64,000 nucleotides of DNA from positions 45,727,491 to 45,791,490 of the forward strand of contig OX104130.1 of NCBI GenBank assembly GCA_944470555.2, written 5' to 3'. The notes under the pieces were generated by a model. The model searched no databases, was not told the origin of the DNA, and was given only the letters and a program-made list of their open reading frames with translations. How positions within the stretch are numbered: position 1 is the stretch's first letter; each line of letters opens with the position of its first letter. A program made the position numbers and the translations under genes. Shown here piece after piece: positions 50,729-62,974 of this stretch. The DNA is from Heterobilharzia americana. Taxonomy: Eukaryota > Platyhelminthes > Trematoda > Strigeidida > Schistosomatidae.

Positions 50729-50938
50729 TTTAAAGGTAGTGAAAATGTCATGCTGATTTGTTGTATCCGTGAAATGATTGCTAACTGTACTGATTGGAAA
50801 CTTCCCTTCATTCAAGCATCTGGTTAGTGACCCCAATGGATACCTTCCTTTCAGTCTTTTGAATGTACTTGTTATCGAAAAATTATGTGAATTCTTGGAT
50901 GCAGTTTGAGGTGACATGCTCTTTTCTACATACTTCAT
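50729..50938 (-). CDS. Candidate first coding exon of an unidentified minus-strand gene
   Basis: Read on the minus strand, an ATG at 50938, with an in-frame TAA shortly upstream, opens 70 codons that end exactly at a good donor (AAA then GTAAGA). The translation is polar and Ser/Thr-rich with a basic stretch (STFKRLKGRYPLGSLTRCL), unlike chance AT-rich frames. The next exon would start at codon phase 0. I could not place it convincingly in the 1.8 kb before RTE copy C, so it may lie beyond that insertion. No family recognised. Confidence 0.35.
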
Positions 50939-51139
50939 ACTGGTATGCGCATGAAATTACTTAGTTATGAGCCTTTAATTATGTTTCTATAGCATACATG
51001 ATTATTTTAAATGGTACTATACGCATTTTACTCCTAAAGGGATTATTTAAGGATAAATTATTAATTATTGACAAATCATAAAAATGTAAGAAAAAATATC
51101 TAAAGCACTGAAGAATGCTTACTTTAGAGTAGAGGAACC

Positions 51140-51140
<1 letters not shown>

Positions 51141-51183
<43 letters not shown>
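51141..51183. repeat. TA microsatellite, about 21 units
   Basis: Uninterrupted alternating TA for about 43 bp. The Tyr-Ile run it encodes on the minus strand is an artefact. Confidence 0.95.
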
Positions 51184-51187
<4 letters not shown>

Positions 51188-52489
51188 AAGCTGTCAGGCG
51201 CAAAATATTTTCACATAAACTGAATACTGAGCACACAAAGAAACAAGTCAACTGTCAAACGACAAGGGTAAAACCCTTTTCTTCATTTCCTTGTCTACTT
51301 CTCCCTGCTTTTTGAATATATGCAAGTATGTTTAATGATGAAGGGGAAAAGTATTTCACGCTTACATATACACATACAATATTAATATAAATGGAATGAC
51401 CAATAACTGTTTTTGTATTCGCAGAGTAATAATAGTAATAATAATGATTCTTACAGGAGTATGTTATGATAGTAAGAAAAGTGAATTAAAAATTGTATAT
51501 GAAAACTGCATCATGTTTGCTGCCATAGCAACCAGAAAGTTTGTGCATATGTATTTCTGTGTTCTATGCACAGTGAAAAAAAGATTGAATATAATAACAA
51601 GAGATAAAATGCGAAGCAAATTTAACAAAAGGAAATAAACTTAACTGGAAAATGTAAACATATACAAAATGTATAAATGATAACAGGGGGCGGAAGTTAC
51701 AAACTTAAGTAGTCCACTTGGGGAACTGCTCAGATTTTCATCCTTCTGACGATTAAAAATTCATTATCGCTTGTTTATGGTGATTGGGGTTTTACTTTAT
51801 GTTTTAATAAGTGGACTAAATTATATTTTAGTTGACGAGGGCAAGACTTCTACTATCGCTTATTATTATAACCTTAATAGTATCTTCTGATTCTGATAGT
51901 GTTGGCTTTCCTGAAGCGAGAAAAGCCATAGGATAGGAAGGCTGATATATTCTTGACATGGACTAGCTAAGTACCTTTCAACTTACTGGTTACTTAAACT
52001 CGAAATCCGAAATTATTGTATTTGATGGTGTTGTTGATGCTTTCGTCAGCAACCAATTGGCTGAATTGTTTCGGTCGATGCTTTTGACAAAATCCTGTCG
52101 CTATTATTTGTTGAGTGAAGTTATTCAAATGATAACAATCGGAAAACGTTCAGAGGATTCTTACGTAAGGATGGTTTCCATTCAGAGCAACTTACAAGAA
52201 ATAAAGAACTTTTAACACTATTTTCAGTCCCATGCTACTTAAGTGTGAACAGGGATTTGCCATGTTTTTAACAATAAGAGCAAGAGATAGATGTCACCAT
52301 AAGGCTTTTAAATAAAGAATGTCTCTTAACTTTTCTTTGACAAGACGCTGGCTCTAAACAGTAAATAAATAATAAATATGCATGTTGAAATAGAACAACC
52401 TTCAGTATACCTGAAATTGACAGGTGGCAGACAATTTAGATCTCCTTAAATATTTAATGTAAGTTGTTGATTTTCCTTATATTTTCACT
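51184..52489. other. No recognisable feature
   Basis: AT-rich DNA between the TA repeat and the Penelope-like fragment. Confidence 0.4.
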
Positions 52490-52860
52490 TTGAATTTACT
52501 TTCCGTCATTCTTTGTATAGAACAATGTAAAAGGTTGAGATTCCCATCTTCAGATTCTACTTCACTGTTGAATTTATTAGAATCTGAAATGGAGTTTATA
52601 TATTCTAAAAATGTCTCTGGCTTTACTTTCTTGAGAGCGACAAATGTATCATCCACTTATCTGTACCACTTCCTGGATTGGTATAGGACACTTCAAATGG
52701 AGTTGTAGTGGGCTCACTAGCATCTTCGGTTATGGCGAATCTTTGTATGAAAGCTTCAGAAGAGAGAGCTTAAAGAAGTGTCCAATGCCAATGCACGAAC
52801 TTTTAATGACCAATCCGAATTATTCAGGCTGGACAGAAAAATCGTCTAACCAGTGATCTG
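52490..52860 (-). pseudogene. Penelope-like reverse transcriptase fragment
   Basis: On the minus strand the sequence reads KWYR, a stop, then VDDTFVALKK (VDDTF at 52642-52656), followed by FLEYINSIS, a short gap, KFNSEVESEDGNL. This is the catalytic RYVDDTF box and following strand of Penelope-like reverse transcriptases (RYVDDTF..., FL..iNs....IKFT.E.E..G.LPFLD). The Tyr of the box is mutated to TAA. Upstream sequence to about 52860 continues in other frames (FEVSYTN), so frameshifts are present too. It is a fossil. On the plus strand the same DNA gives long chance frames that should not be annotated. Confidence 0.65.
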
Positions 52861-54626
52861 TGTTCACTAAATATTTGATGTATCATTCGACTACACACTT
52901 TAGTGTGAATTAAAATCCGCAGATTCTGTTGAGGATACTGTGGCTTACCCATCGAAACGTTCAGAAATATCTTGCTCTGATTTTCAAAACGTGCTAGGAT
53001 TATATTAAAATGTATTCCTATAAAAGTAATTTTTTTTTCTATGATTACTCAAGATTAACACGAAAAGTGCTTCATAACTAAGCAATGTTTAATTGGAGTT
53101 TTGTTAGAAGTCCCTCTCAACTGGCATGTTAAAGTAATTGGCATTAGGATCCGTTCTAGTAACAGCTCAGTGTTATCGTATTACCTGCAAAGCATATCAT
53201 GATTAACAAAGTAGTGTTGTTTTGATGGATGTAAGTGATCCAGGAATTGTCAATTTTTCCTAAGTTGATTTTTCTTGAATATCACAAAGGGACACTTATA
53301 TTTAGACAAAAGAGCATATTTGTCATTTCTTTAATCTACTTTTACCCTACTAATTTTTAGGAGTAACTTCCTTTTTATTATCTACCCTACATTGTGTGCG
53401 TTATTCTAACTAACAAGCAGTGAGCAGTTGAATCCCTCCTAGTGTACGTAGAATCCTTTGATTTTTGCATACTGGCTGAGGCAACTGTGGTGGAAAAGAA
53501 TGAAAAAATATCCGCACTGAAAATAATTCTTTCAGCTGGATTAGGGCAATGATTTTCCACCTGTTAAACGACAGGTACTAATATTACCTTCAATAGGAGA
53601 ATGCTTCTATAAATTGGCAGTTATTCAAGAGTATATCTGATGAAAAACTAATGCCTTCAACCTAAATCCTATTAATTATCAAAAACAAACACCAGTGGAC
53701 AAAAATATACTCAATAGTTTCTGCAACCATTTGATACAGACTTGTTGAAAGACAAACTTAATATTAACAGAGGAAGCATCCAGGTTGCATCACAGGCTGC
53801 ATTAGGCTTTTTAGCTACCGCCTACTTTCTGTTTTTTCGACCTTATGGAATGTATTCAAAATTATAAGAACATATTACGCCTAGCTGATATCTTTTACCC
53901 GCTGTTTTATGCCTTGTTCTAAAAAAACTCTTTCTACTATTATTTTTTGTACTGAACTCCCGAAACATATTCCTAGTACAACACAGTATTCATGCAAAAA
54001 ATGTATTAGATAATCTTGATTTTATCCAAACTCCTTGCTTACAAGATTGGCAGGATATTTAAAATCATCAAATTTTTTTTAATAAAAAAAACAGAATTTA
54101 TTTAAAGTTTACTTTCAGAGAGGGATTCACCGGTAACGTTGGAACATTCAAAGTATATTAACTGGATGAATACGTCCACGGAAATTCTTCACTTTATAAA
54201 TAAAATGGTATATTCGGCTCTAACAAAATATGATTACACCTAATATGAAACGTAGTCACATACGTACCCTACATGTGAAAGTGTGCGTTCCTGATTAATG
54301 TGTGAGTCCCTAAAACAATAAGCTATTATTCCACATTGTTGAGTCAGTGGAATCCAAAGGGAAGTTCAGTAAGCGTAAATACTTGCTTAAAATAAAGTTT
54401 AGTTTGTTAAATAGGTCAATGGACCTTATGATCGCAATTATTTCTCGGTTCTGCATGGCCTATTTGTTTTAAATAGCTACTGTGATTTCACATTAACTTA
54501 TTAGACGAGTGATTAAATTTCTTCATACACTTTTTTTCATCAAATAAAACAAAAGTCAAATGTCGGTGAAATGGTTTTTAATTAGAATTCCAACAGAACG
54601 AGAAGTGAACATATTTTGCACCCTAC
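52861..54626. other. No recognisable feature
   Basis: AT-rich DNA without supported exons or repeats. Confidence 0.4.
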
Positions 54627-54726
54627 CTTCAAAATCTCTTCGGAAGACAGAGCTTTAAGAAGTGTTTCAGTTTCATGTTTCATATAGTTTACTCCTACTT
54701 TCGATAAATTTCCGCTTAAAAATCTT
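54627..54726 (-). CDS. Candidate internal exon of an unidentified minus-strand gene
   Basis: Read on the minus strand, 100 bp lie between an acceptor (TATATTTACAG) and a donor (AAG then GTAGGG). One split-codon base is followed by 33 codons with protein-like composition (NYMKHETETLLKALSSEEIL), suggesting an amphipathic helix. The frame is also open upstream to an alternative acceptor near 54755, which would add residues including KIDEGQFYIY. It ends at codon phase 0. No family recognised and no partner exon confirmed. Confidence 0.35.
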
Positions 54727-54984
54727 CTGTAAATATAAAATTGGCCTTCATCGATTTTAGAAACCTGCGTCAACTTGAGGTCATCTCATTTTAACACGTG
54801 AAATATATCGCATCGATTTTCTCCTTTCTAAACAGTTTTAATCATTCATTCATGTCATCTAATCGTACTATATACTCACGGATGTTTTGAAAATCATTAC
54901 AACCTGTCACTCAACAAGATGATAGGCGAACTAAGAAAAGCATCATATTGGGTGAGAATGGGCTCTCAAGCGTATGACTATTGA

Positions 54985-57420
54985 TAAAATGACTACTGCG
55001 GAAGTGCTTAGCATAAACCACAGGTCGTTACCTAAGAAAGCTGATTACCCTCACTCACTCTTGATCATAGATTTTCACCGTAATACAGGGGTGATACTTC
55101 TACAGGAAACAAAACTGAGTGCACTACCAATAAATACCGTACTGAACATTTGAGTAAATACAAACACATATATATAACAAGCATTTTTTCCACAAAATAC
55201 TGCAGTTTTTGCAGAGTTGTCAACTTTTGCTAATGGATTCACTAAATTTGTTGCTCCGATTCTGAGTAAACCTTTGCCTATAGTCTGTGGGGATTTTAAT
55301 TCATGTGACTGCAGTTGCCTTGTATCTTTGGGTCATGAAAATATGGTTAACCTTTCCACTCACCTTTACAACACACGAGATTTGGTATTAACAACTGACT
55401 CTTGTATATATAAACTTCGTAAATGGACTCTGCTGCGTTATTCTGGCCGCTGTACAGTACGTGTTTTGCTTAAAATTTGCAGTAAATTACACAAGTCTTT
55501 CGGACACCTTTCCAAGAAAGCTCATTTCAGATGGTGATCACAGGGAAATATACTAGGCTTCAGGAGCATGATTAGAGGAGCAGGCTAAGATATATTTGTT
55601 GATGAATTTTTAGACAGCAATATCCCTAACATCATAAGCTATCTTAGATTCTGTCTTGACATATGCTGTTCTGCTGAAATAATCTGCATGGGATTCAACA
55701 AACTTTCTTCTCCTCATCTCGAGAGGGTCCGGAAAGAAAAGGGAAGGTTATATAAGAAAAGAGATCACCATGGAGTTAAAAAACTTAACCGCCTCATTGT
55801 CTAAAATACAATGTATAACCACTATATGGAATCAGAAGCTCCTATCGCACAAAAACTCTTCCAATAGATGGAAATTTTTTAAAGCAGTTACTAGTGGGAA
55901 ATAAGTAACAAAAGAAGCTTGTTCAGATGCCTGCACACTAAGCAAGTCATTTGTATGCTGGCAAGTTGATTTTATTCTTCCTAGTATCCATAATAAAATC
56001 TATGGCTGCTTTCCTGGTTTGAATACAAATGAAGTGTTTAAATGTCTGAAATCCATGAATTCATCTCAAAGCCTAGTTCTTGCTTATGTTTTGAGTATTA
56101 TGTTTAGAGAAGGTGCGGATATTTTATGGCACCCTCTTGCAAATATTTCCTATACATCGTTTTTCGAAAGTGCTATACCCGCTGCTCGGAAGGAGATCAA
56201 TGTTGTACCCAAGCCTAGGTCATCTTCTGGATCAGATGTTAACATTCGAGCTATCTCTGTAACTTCCCCTTTTTGAGGACAACGGAGAAATTACTTCTCC
56301 TTGTGCTTGAACTTCCAATGAAAGCTTTCAGAGTTGCAAAACAATTTGCTTACAAACACAGGACAAGTGTTTTAGATGCTGCAACTGTCTTGAATCATAG
56401 TATTGTTTCTAGTCTACACAAAATTGGTGTGTATCCTCATTGTGCCTTCTTGGATTATTCATCACCCTTTAACTCTGTTTCTAGACCACTTCTGTTAAAT
56501 AGGCTCACCGTAGCTCACACTAGGCCATGAGTTATAAGTATCTGTATTCTTATTTTTCTGTCTATAAAAGGAGGCTCTTCACCTCATCTCTCACTGAAAC
56601 CAGTGTACCACAAGGTGCAGTACTTTCTACGTTTGTGTTATTATTCTTCTTGCATTATTTACTTTATTCTGCTGAAACTAATTTTATTAAATATGCTGAT
56701 GACCTGACGGTTACTATTCAAGTTAACTCTCAGTCAGACCGCTAGGAATTAAATGGTTTCTTGTCTAAAATTCTGATCTGTCTCAGATGGTTTCAAGCCA
56801 AACTCTTCCGAATGTCAGACTGTTAGTTTTAACTTCGGGCGCACACAGGACTTGTGTGAGCGGTATAAGTCCCATGACTCCTGTTGCATTAATGGTATTT
56901 CTGCAGAAATTAAACTGAGCATAAACTATCTTTAACTGAGATTTATTTCTTATCTTTGCTCATCGTCTCATATCTTGTTGACTTCTACAAAATCTTTCGT
57001 TTAACTTATTATATAAAGAAACTGAGTCTGTCTCGTATATCTTAACCAGTTCTTTTACAAATTACAAATTCCTACATTTTACCTATACTGTTTCCCACTC
57101 ATCTTCCGTGGCCTACTAAAAACAACTACGTTATATTGCACAGGGCTTTGAAAGTCATCAGTAGGGTGAATGTTGTCCCTCGGGCTCAACTGATCAGCAT
57201 TGTTGTCGATAGACATTTAAACTCTAGCAGGCAGCTAGCTGCAATGGTTCTAACTGAGAAATATAGTTGCTTAGTATTCTCGTAGCTCTGACGTTTATTC
57301 TTGGATGCTTTAGTATTAGGATAGACAATTTCATCAGCAACTAATCATTACTTTTAAGTTGCGTGATAGTGATGCTATTACTATTTAAAATAAGTAGCAG
57401 TTAATCACATCCTTTGTGGA
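54985..57420 (+). mobile_element. CR1/jockey-like non-LTR retrotransposon, decayed
   Basis: This is a plus-strand LINE remnant of about 2.4 kb. The endonuclease part begins with LSINHRSLPKK near 55000, then LLQETKLS near 55100 (catalytic Glu) and VCGDFNS near 55290 (catalytic Asp/Asn). The linker has KSMNSSQS near 56060. The reverse transcriptase has FLDYSSPFNSVSR near 56450 (box A), SVPQGAVLS near 56600 (box B) and the catalytic KYADDLTV near 56695. A C-terminal Arg/Leu-rich region runs to about 57300. The motif style fits schistosome CR1-like elements (SR1/Perere type). Stops and frameshifts separate every block. RTE copy D begins 20 bp after its last recognisable sequence. Confidence 0.75.
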
Positions 57421-57440
57421 GAATATTGAGTAGGTTCTGT

Positions 57441-60168
57441 ATTATTATTATTATTTGTCCCTTGGGTTTCTAATGAAACATAGGGCTTCAGTAGTACGTC
57501 TTCAATGGCCTCCGTTTTCTGAAATCTTTTAAACCTGGCTCCACAAAAGCCCACAAACTCTCATTTCCTCCTCGCACGATGTCCTCCATGTCACTCTCAC
57601 CTCGAACGCCAACTCGTCGTTTCCCATCGGGTTTACACCCGGGCAACTGGCCTGAGGCATGATGTCCTCAGTCGGCCTTCTCAGTGTACGCCCAATCCAT
57701 CTCCACTTCCTTCCAGTGCATATTTGTTGAGCTATGTGTTCTTGGTTGGTTCGTTCCCACAGTTCCTTGTTGCTTATTCTTTCCGGCCATCTGATCTTCA
57801 GTAACCAGCCAGCGTAGGCAGTTGTTGATGAATGTCTGTAGTTTATTGGAAATGCCTTTCGTGACGCGCCAAGTCTCTGAACCATACAAGAGCACTGACT
57901 TGACGTTGGTGTTGAAAATCCGTATCTTGTTCCGCATGCTGAGTGCAGAAGATCTCCACACTGTTTTCAGTCAATGAACACCTGTCTTGCTTTTCCGATT
58001 CTGACTTTGACGTCCTCGTCTGTGCCGCCACCGCCTGTAGTTGAAACAGTGCTTCCTAGATAAGTGAAGGAGGTTACTTCCTTTAAGTTTTTCCCGTTGG
58101 TGGTGATTGGAGTTTGTTGTTGTTGTTGATGGTGGTGGTGCGGTATCTTCATCACTTCTGTCTTCTCTATATTCACCTGAAGTCCCGTCTTCTCTGCCCT
58201 GCGTCTTCTGCCAACTTGTTAGTTTTCGCCTTTAGATATTCAACTTTGTGTGACATCAGACACAAGTCATCGGCGAAATCCAGGTTTTGTAGGTTCTTTT
58301 CCGCAGTCCAGCCAGCGTATCCCCCTCTTCTCACAGCTCCCCACTGTTTGCTGCATGATCCAGTCTACCACAATCAGGAATATCATGGGGGATAGTAGGC
58401 AACCTTGTTTCACTCCTGTCTTCACTTCGAAAGCATCACTGAGCTTCCCATTGTGAACTACTTAGCATGCGGCATCTTCATATAATTGTTCAAAGAGACT
58501 GATAAAGGTTTGCGGTATTCCATAGCATTTAAGCAGCTTCCAAATTACTTCTGAGTCGATGATGTCGAAAGCCTTCTCAAAGTTGATGAAGTTGAGGTAC
58601 AGTTGAGTTGACTGTCATTCTATACTCTGTTCTTTGATGATGCAAAGCGTTGCAATTTGGTCCACACGTGATTTGTTCTTCCTGAAGCCTGCCTGTTCCG
58701 GTCGCAGTTTGGAATCCAGTGCATACTTTAGTCTCTCCAAAATGATGCGGCTTATTTTGCTTGCTTGTGGTGGACAGGAGCGTGATTCCGCGTCAATTCT
58801 TGTGAACACAGGTCTCCGTTCTTCGTGAGTTTGACACAAGAGCTTTCCATCCAGTCAATGGCCAGGTACCTTCCCTTCCTTCCAGACCTTCTGCAATAGT
58901 GGTGTAATGTGAGCATATCCGCTGTTGCCCCTGTGTCAGTTCTCAGTGCTTCTGGAGGAATTCCATCTGGTCCTGCTGCTTTCCTGCATTTCAGTAGCTT
59001 CATGGAGCTCAGGACTTCCACTTTCCTTGGAGAATTTATGTTCACTTGCAGTTCTGTGTCTGGGCTGCAGGTGGTATTTCTGGACAAAGTGCAGGCGGTA
59101 ATGCTGGTCGATTCAAGAGCTGTTTGAAAGTGGTCAGGCCATTGTTTCCTTTGTTTCTCCTCTTTGGCAATCAGACTTCCTTCATCATCTTCTATTGGTT
59201 TCATCTGCACTGTGTTGATCTCCTCCATAGCAGATAGTAACCTGGTTATTCGATACAATGTTGTCAGGTGTCTCTCTCTCTCTGTCTCTACTACCAGCAT
59301 CCTGTTCTGCTTCACCTGTAAATGTGTCATAGGAGTGTCTTTTGTCTTTGCGTGCACTCTTCTTCACTTCTTTGTCCAGTGTTTTATACATTGTACTCAG
59401 ATTTTGTTTTCGTTGCGAGTCCTTGCACTGGTTTATCTTCTGCTTCACCATCCTTTTCTCCCTGCTCTATCAGCTTTCATGTGTTCGTGGAGATCAATCC
59501 CTTGTCTTGTTTCCTGCTCCTTCTTATATGGTTATGCAGGTTTTCTTCCATGTCTCGTTCGAAGACTTCCAGTGTTCATCAACACAGGTTTCTTCAGGGA
59601 TGTTCCTCGATATCTCCCACTTTGTCTTGGTGGCTGACTGACGTGAAGATTCTCTGTGTAGTTTCGTCCTTCAGTTTCCGTTCTGGGTGTTGTACTTGAA
59701 CTGTAGTCTATCAACAGCTCCCTTGAAGACTTTTAACTTGACTTTGAAGTTCTGTTCCTTGCACAAGATAGTGGTGTGAGTCTACATCTGCTCCACTTCT
59801 CGACTTTGTGTCTCCACTTTCTTCACATTGAGATGAAGTCGATCTGATATTTAGTGTAGTGTGTCCATCTGGTGAATGGTGAAATCCATGTCGCTGCCTT
59901 GTGGATATCCTTGTGCCTGAACACACTACCTCACTCCAATCACCAAATCGTTGAATGCACACAATTCTGCAAACAATTCTCCATTCTCGTTCATCACCTC
60001 ACCTAGCGCTTCTCAGCACATGGTTTGTTCTCTTCCTATGTTGTCCACTCCCAGTTTGGCATTCGCTTCGCCCATTAGAGTTTTGATATCACCATCTGGA
60101 GTCTTGTCCAGTGCTTATTGCAACTGTCTGTAGAATTCCTCTTTTTCTCTTGCTCTGCATTATTTGTC
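57441..60168 (-). mobile_element. RTE/SR2-like LINE, copy D (5' truncated)
   Basis: Minus-strand element of about 2.7 kb. The 3' tail is five AAT-type repeats at 57441-57455. The C-terminal segment has RKWRWIGRTLRRP near 57700, a hallmark of this clade. The reverse transcriptase has YLGS, a Gln/His-rich triplet-repeat stretch (about 58110-58142), the catalytic FADD intact at 58266-58277, FINFEKAFD near 58580, and GPDGIPPEAL in the open frame 58752-59357. Homology to copy B stops at about 60168 inside the endonuclease, so the element is 5' truncated, as expected from incomplete reverse transcription. The segment 58908-59577 is identical to copy C, while 59578-60168 follows the copy B subtype. 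Confidence 0.85.
58908..59577. repeat. 670-bp block identical to 47036-47705
   Basis: Partner of the identical block in RTE copy C. To its right copy D switches to a copy B-like sequence (CAGGGATGTTCCTCGATATC); to its left it is only moderately similar to copy C. Confidence 0.9.
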
Positions 60169-60236
60169 CTGTATGGTATCACAATTTGCAAGAGAATGCC
60201 GTTGTCTGTGTTATTTTGCCATTTGAAAAAATAATT

Positions 60237-60304
60237 CAAGAAAACCACTGTTTAATAGCAAGTGCTGGTCGATGAATAAATCTTATGATGAAGTGGTTTT
60301 CCTG
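60237..60304. repeat. Short inverted-repeat pair
   Basis: CAAGAAAACCACT (60237-60249) and AGTGGTTTTCCTG (60292-60304) are reverse complements with about one mismatch, 42 bp apart. Possibly a very small foldback; no other support. Confidence 0.35.
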
Positions 60305-62781
60305 TGTATCATGATTTGTTGTTGATAGAACATAGCCCAGGTATTTGTAAGACAATTATAGTGAAAGCTGTCTATTTCGAGTAATTTTCATAACTTATTC
60401 CTTAGTATTTGGTACTGTAAGAGTCATGATATTAAGAAGTCTATTGAAGAATCACGTGACGAAACTGTGGATGACAACCTATTTTTACTTGGTAGCATAG
60501 TTACTCTTTCAGTAGTTGTTAGAAGAGATACGGTAAACATTTTTATTTCTTGCTCACGTCCACTTGTTATTTTGGGTGTGTGAAACATGATACCTTTTTA
60601 TGGCGATTAAACCCCTTGACAATCAATAATCACGGTCTCCAAAAGTTGCTCGTCTATGCTGTGCGCCTGGTTGTCCTACCATACAAGTCATAGTAATCAC
60701 TCTCGGATAACCATAAATTGCATAACAATAGCATTTTATTGTTCTATGAAAGAGGGAAACAAGAGGTTCAGCAGCTATTCTGATAAGTAATGAATAGTGG
60801 CCAACTCTGGCCATTAGAAAACTAGGAAAACAAATTCGAGATTAAAATATGTAAATTAACTTGTGAAAAACAACTTATTTTTTGTTGCCAGATTCCTAAG
60901 TAAAAAGCTGTTTATCTGGCACATATATAGAACCTCAAAGAGAACACATTTGGTATTCCACACTGTAAAACCTTAGGATGTTCAAATCAGAAGTTAGCAG
61001 AGTTAATTGCTGTTTTCAGTCATGAACTGGTTACGTCACATCAACTTTCAGTGAGTCTTCTGCGAAATCTTAGGTTTTTTTATTTAAAAGAAACTTTGCA
61101 ATGTATTTCTTTCTTTGAAGGACTTATCAGGATGTTTCTAAATATATCTATCTCTTTTCTAAAAATGTGTTTGTTTGACAAGGTTTATACGCGACGAGCT
61201 GATAACTGATTCCATATTTATCGTGATCTTGTGTGAACAAGAGCGTGCACACACTCAAAAAGATACATTAGTATTACATATAACATACTGCTGTAGATGC
61301 TTTCAAATGCTTCATAAGTTACTGTCTATGAAAAATGTTTCCTATGCTTTCACTGCTGGGGTTTGTTATTGACAGCGAGTCAGGGGGAAATCCTTGAAAC
61401 CTAGTTTAATGCCTTTCGACACTCATGAAAAGACATATATGTAAGATCAGGTAAGTGTTGTCCGTTTGGTAATTCCAATCCACATCGACGAGTACTGAAG
61501 TCACGCATTATTAGTTGATCACTTAACACATAAATTTGCGCTCCCATTTGAGATAAGTGCGTGTTACATTTTAGTTATACGTCCCATGTTACAACTGAAG
61601 TGAAAGTCATACCTGACTTTAGAGGCATTTGATCTGTAGCGTGTCACGTTTAGAGCTCTCAGTTAGCTTCAATTAATTGCAATTATAATGACCCATTTTT
61701 CAGCCGGTAGCGAGCGTAGAAAGCTAAAATACTTTTGTTTCAACCCTGATGCTCAGTAAGCAAGTTTGTGTTCTTAAATTCCTAAGACCTTGAAACTTAC
61801 AAACTGCAGTATCATATTTAATTGTTGAATCTTTTTTTCAATCTCAAATCGATAAAATGCCGCCTCTTCTGATTTTCACTTTGAATCATTTATTAAGTTT
61901 CTGCTATCACCTGTAAACTTATGATCGAACTATATTCTCAAACATGAATCAATGAGGTTTCTGAACGTGATAAAGGATTGCCTGGTAGGAAAAAATTGGA
62001 TAAATTACTGACTAAATGAAAACATATTTTCCTGAAAGTTTTATTTAATGGTGTTCCCGATATTTTATAAGATGGACCAGCCTACGTTTCTTCATTTGAG
62101 CGCTTCTTCAAGTGTGTTTTGGATCGAATTAACGAAAATCTTGACTACTCCACTGATACAACAACTGTATTTGTATGCAACAACATTTTCCCGAAATATT
62201 TCACTCATGATTTAGAAAATTACGAAGTCAGCAGATTTCAGAAAAAAAATCGACAAACTATTTTATTCTATCGAAAATTACTTTGTCAATGTTTAATTAA
62301 ACATTTTTTTACCGAGGGTTTTCTCATGCGTTCAGTATCGTGACCCAGTAATGCATGACTTAATCAGATTATCAGACAAGAGGAAAAAAACGTTGATCAA
62401 TTAGAATAAGTGAATTGTTAATCTTTCTTGAACTTTTTTCATTCAGACGTTTAGACTGAATATTTATGACGAAATTATTTTAGACGGTTTCATTTATATG
62501 TACATATATGCATAGATATATCTTCATAACATCAGTAATTTGCGATTCATCAGTTGAAAATTTACACAAGATATAAATAATCTTTTATGTGCAAAGCAGG
62601 GTTTCGTATTTTGAAACATATTATTACATTTTCACATTACAAGAGTCGCAGTTCTAGTTCGTGTCACAATGTTGAAAAGTGTACATTTTTTCTTTGAACC
62701 ACGGTTTCAGCAGGTAAATTTGACACTACTTGTTGATGAAAAGAGACGAAATCTTGAAATACACTTTTTATTTCCTTTTAG
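60305..62781. other. No supported gene
   Basis: AT-rich DNA. At 62060-62100 the minus strand has a degenerate GAAGAAGCG/GAAACGTAGG motif like the hammerhead-like one at 26.05 kb. A minus frame at 60623-60814 and plus frames at 61175-61372 and 62119-62343 lack domains. Confidence 0.4.
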
Positions 62782-62974
62782 TTTCATTATATGCTGGCCA
62801 ACAATGATGTCATTAGAATTCTGGACTGAGATCCGTAATTCTTATGGTCTGAAAGTTTACACTGGGTCAGATTTTGAAAATCCTTCTCCTTTAGACGTTG
62901 AGTTATTTGTCAGCTGTTATTCACGGCTAAACGATCCGATTCTAAAGCACGTAAAAATTACCGTTCATCTTTAA
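62782..62974 (+). CDS. Candidate terminal exon of an unidentified plus-strand gene
   Basis: A strong polypyrimidine acceptor (TTTTTATTTCCTTTTAG) precedes 193 bp open to a TAA. The translation is mixed in composition (SLEFWTEIRNSYGLKVYTG, then LDVELFVSCYSRLNDPILK). It begins with one base completing a split codon. No upstream exon in matching phase was found, and no family is recognised. Confidence 0.28.

Noticed and set aside
50979..51251. Minus-strand frame with a Tyr-Ile repeat
   Set aside because: Produced by the TA microsatellite at 51141-51183.
52490..52856. Plus-strand frames at 52.5-52.9 kb as exons
   Set aside because: The minus strand reads a Penelope-like VDDTF catalytic box with the following conserved strand.
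62669..62713. Small first exon ending at CAG/GTAAAT before the 62782 exon
   Set aside because: Joining it to 62782 gives a frame with an early stop.
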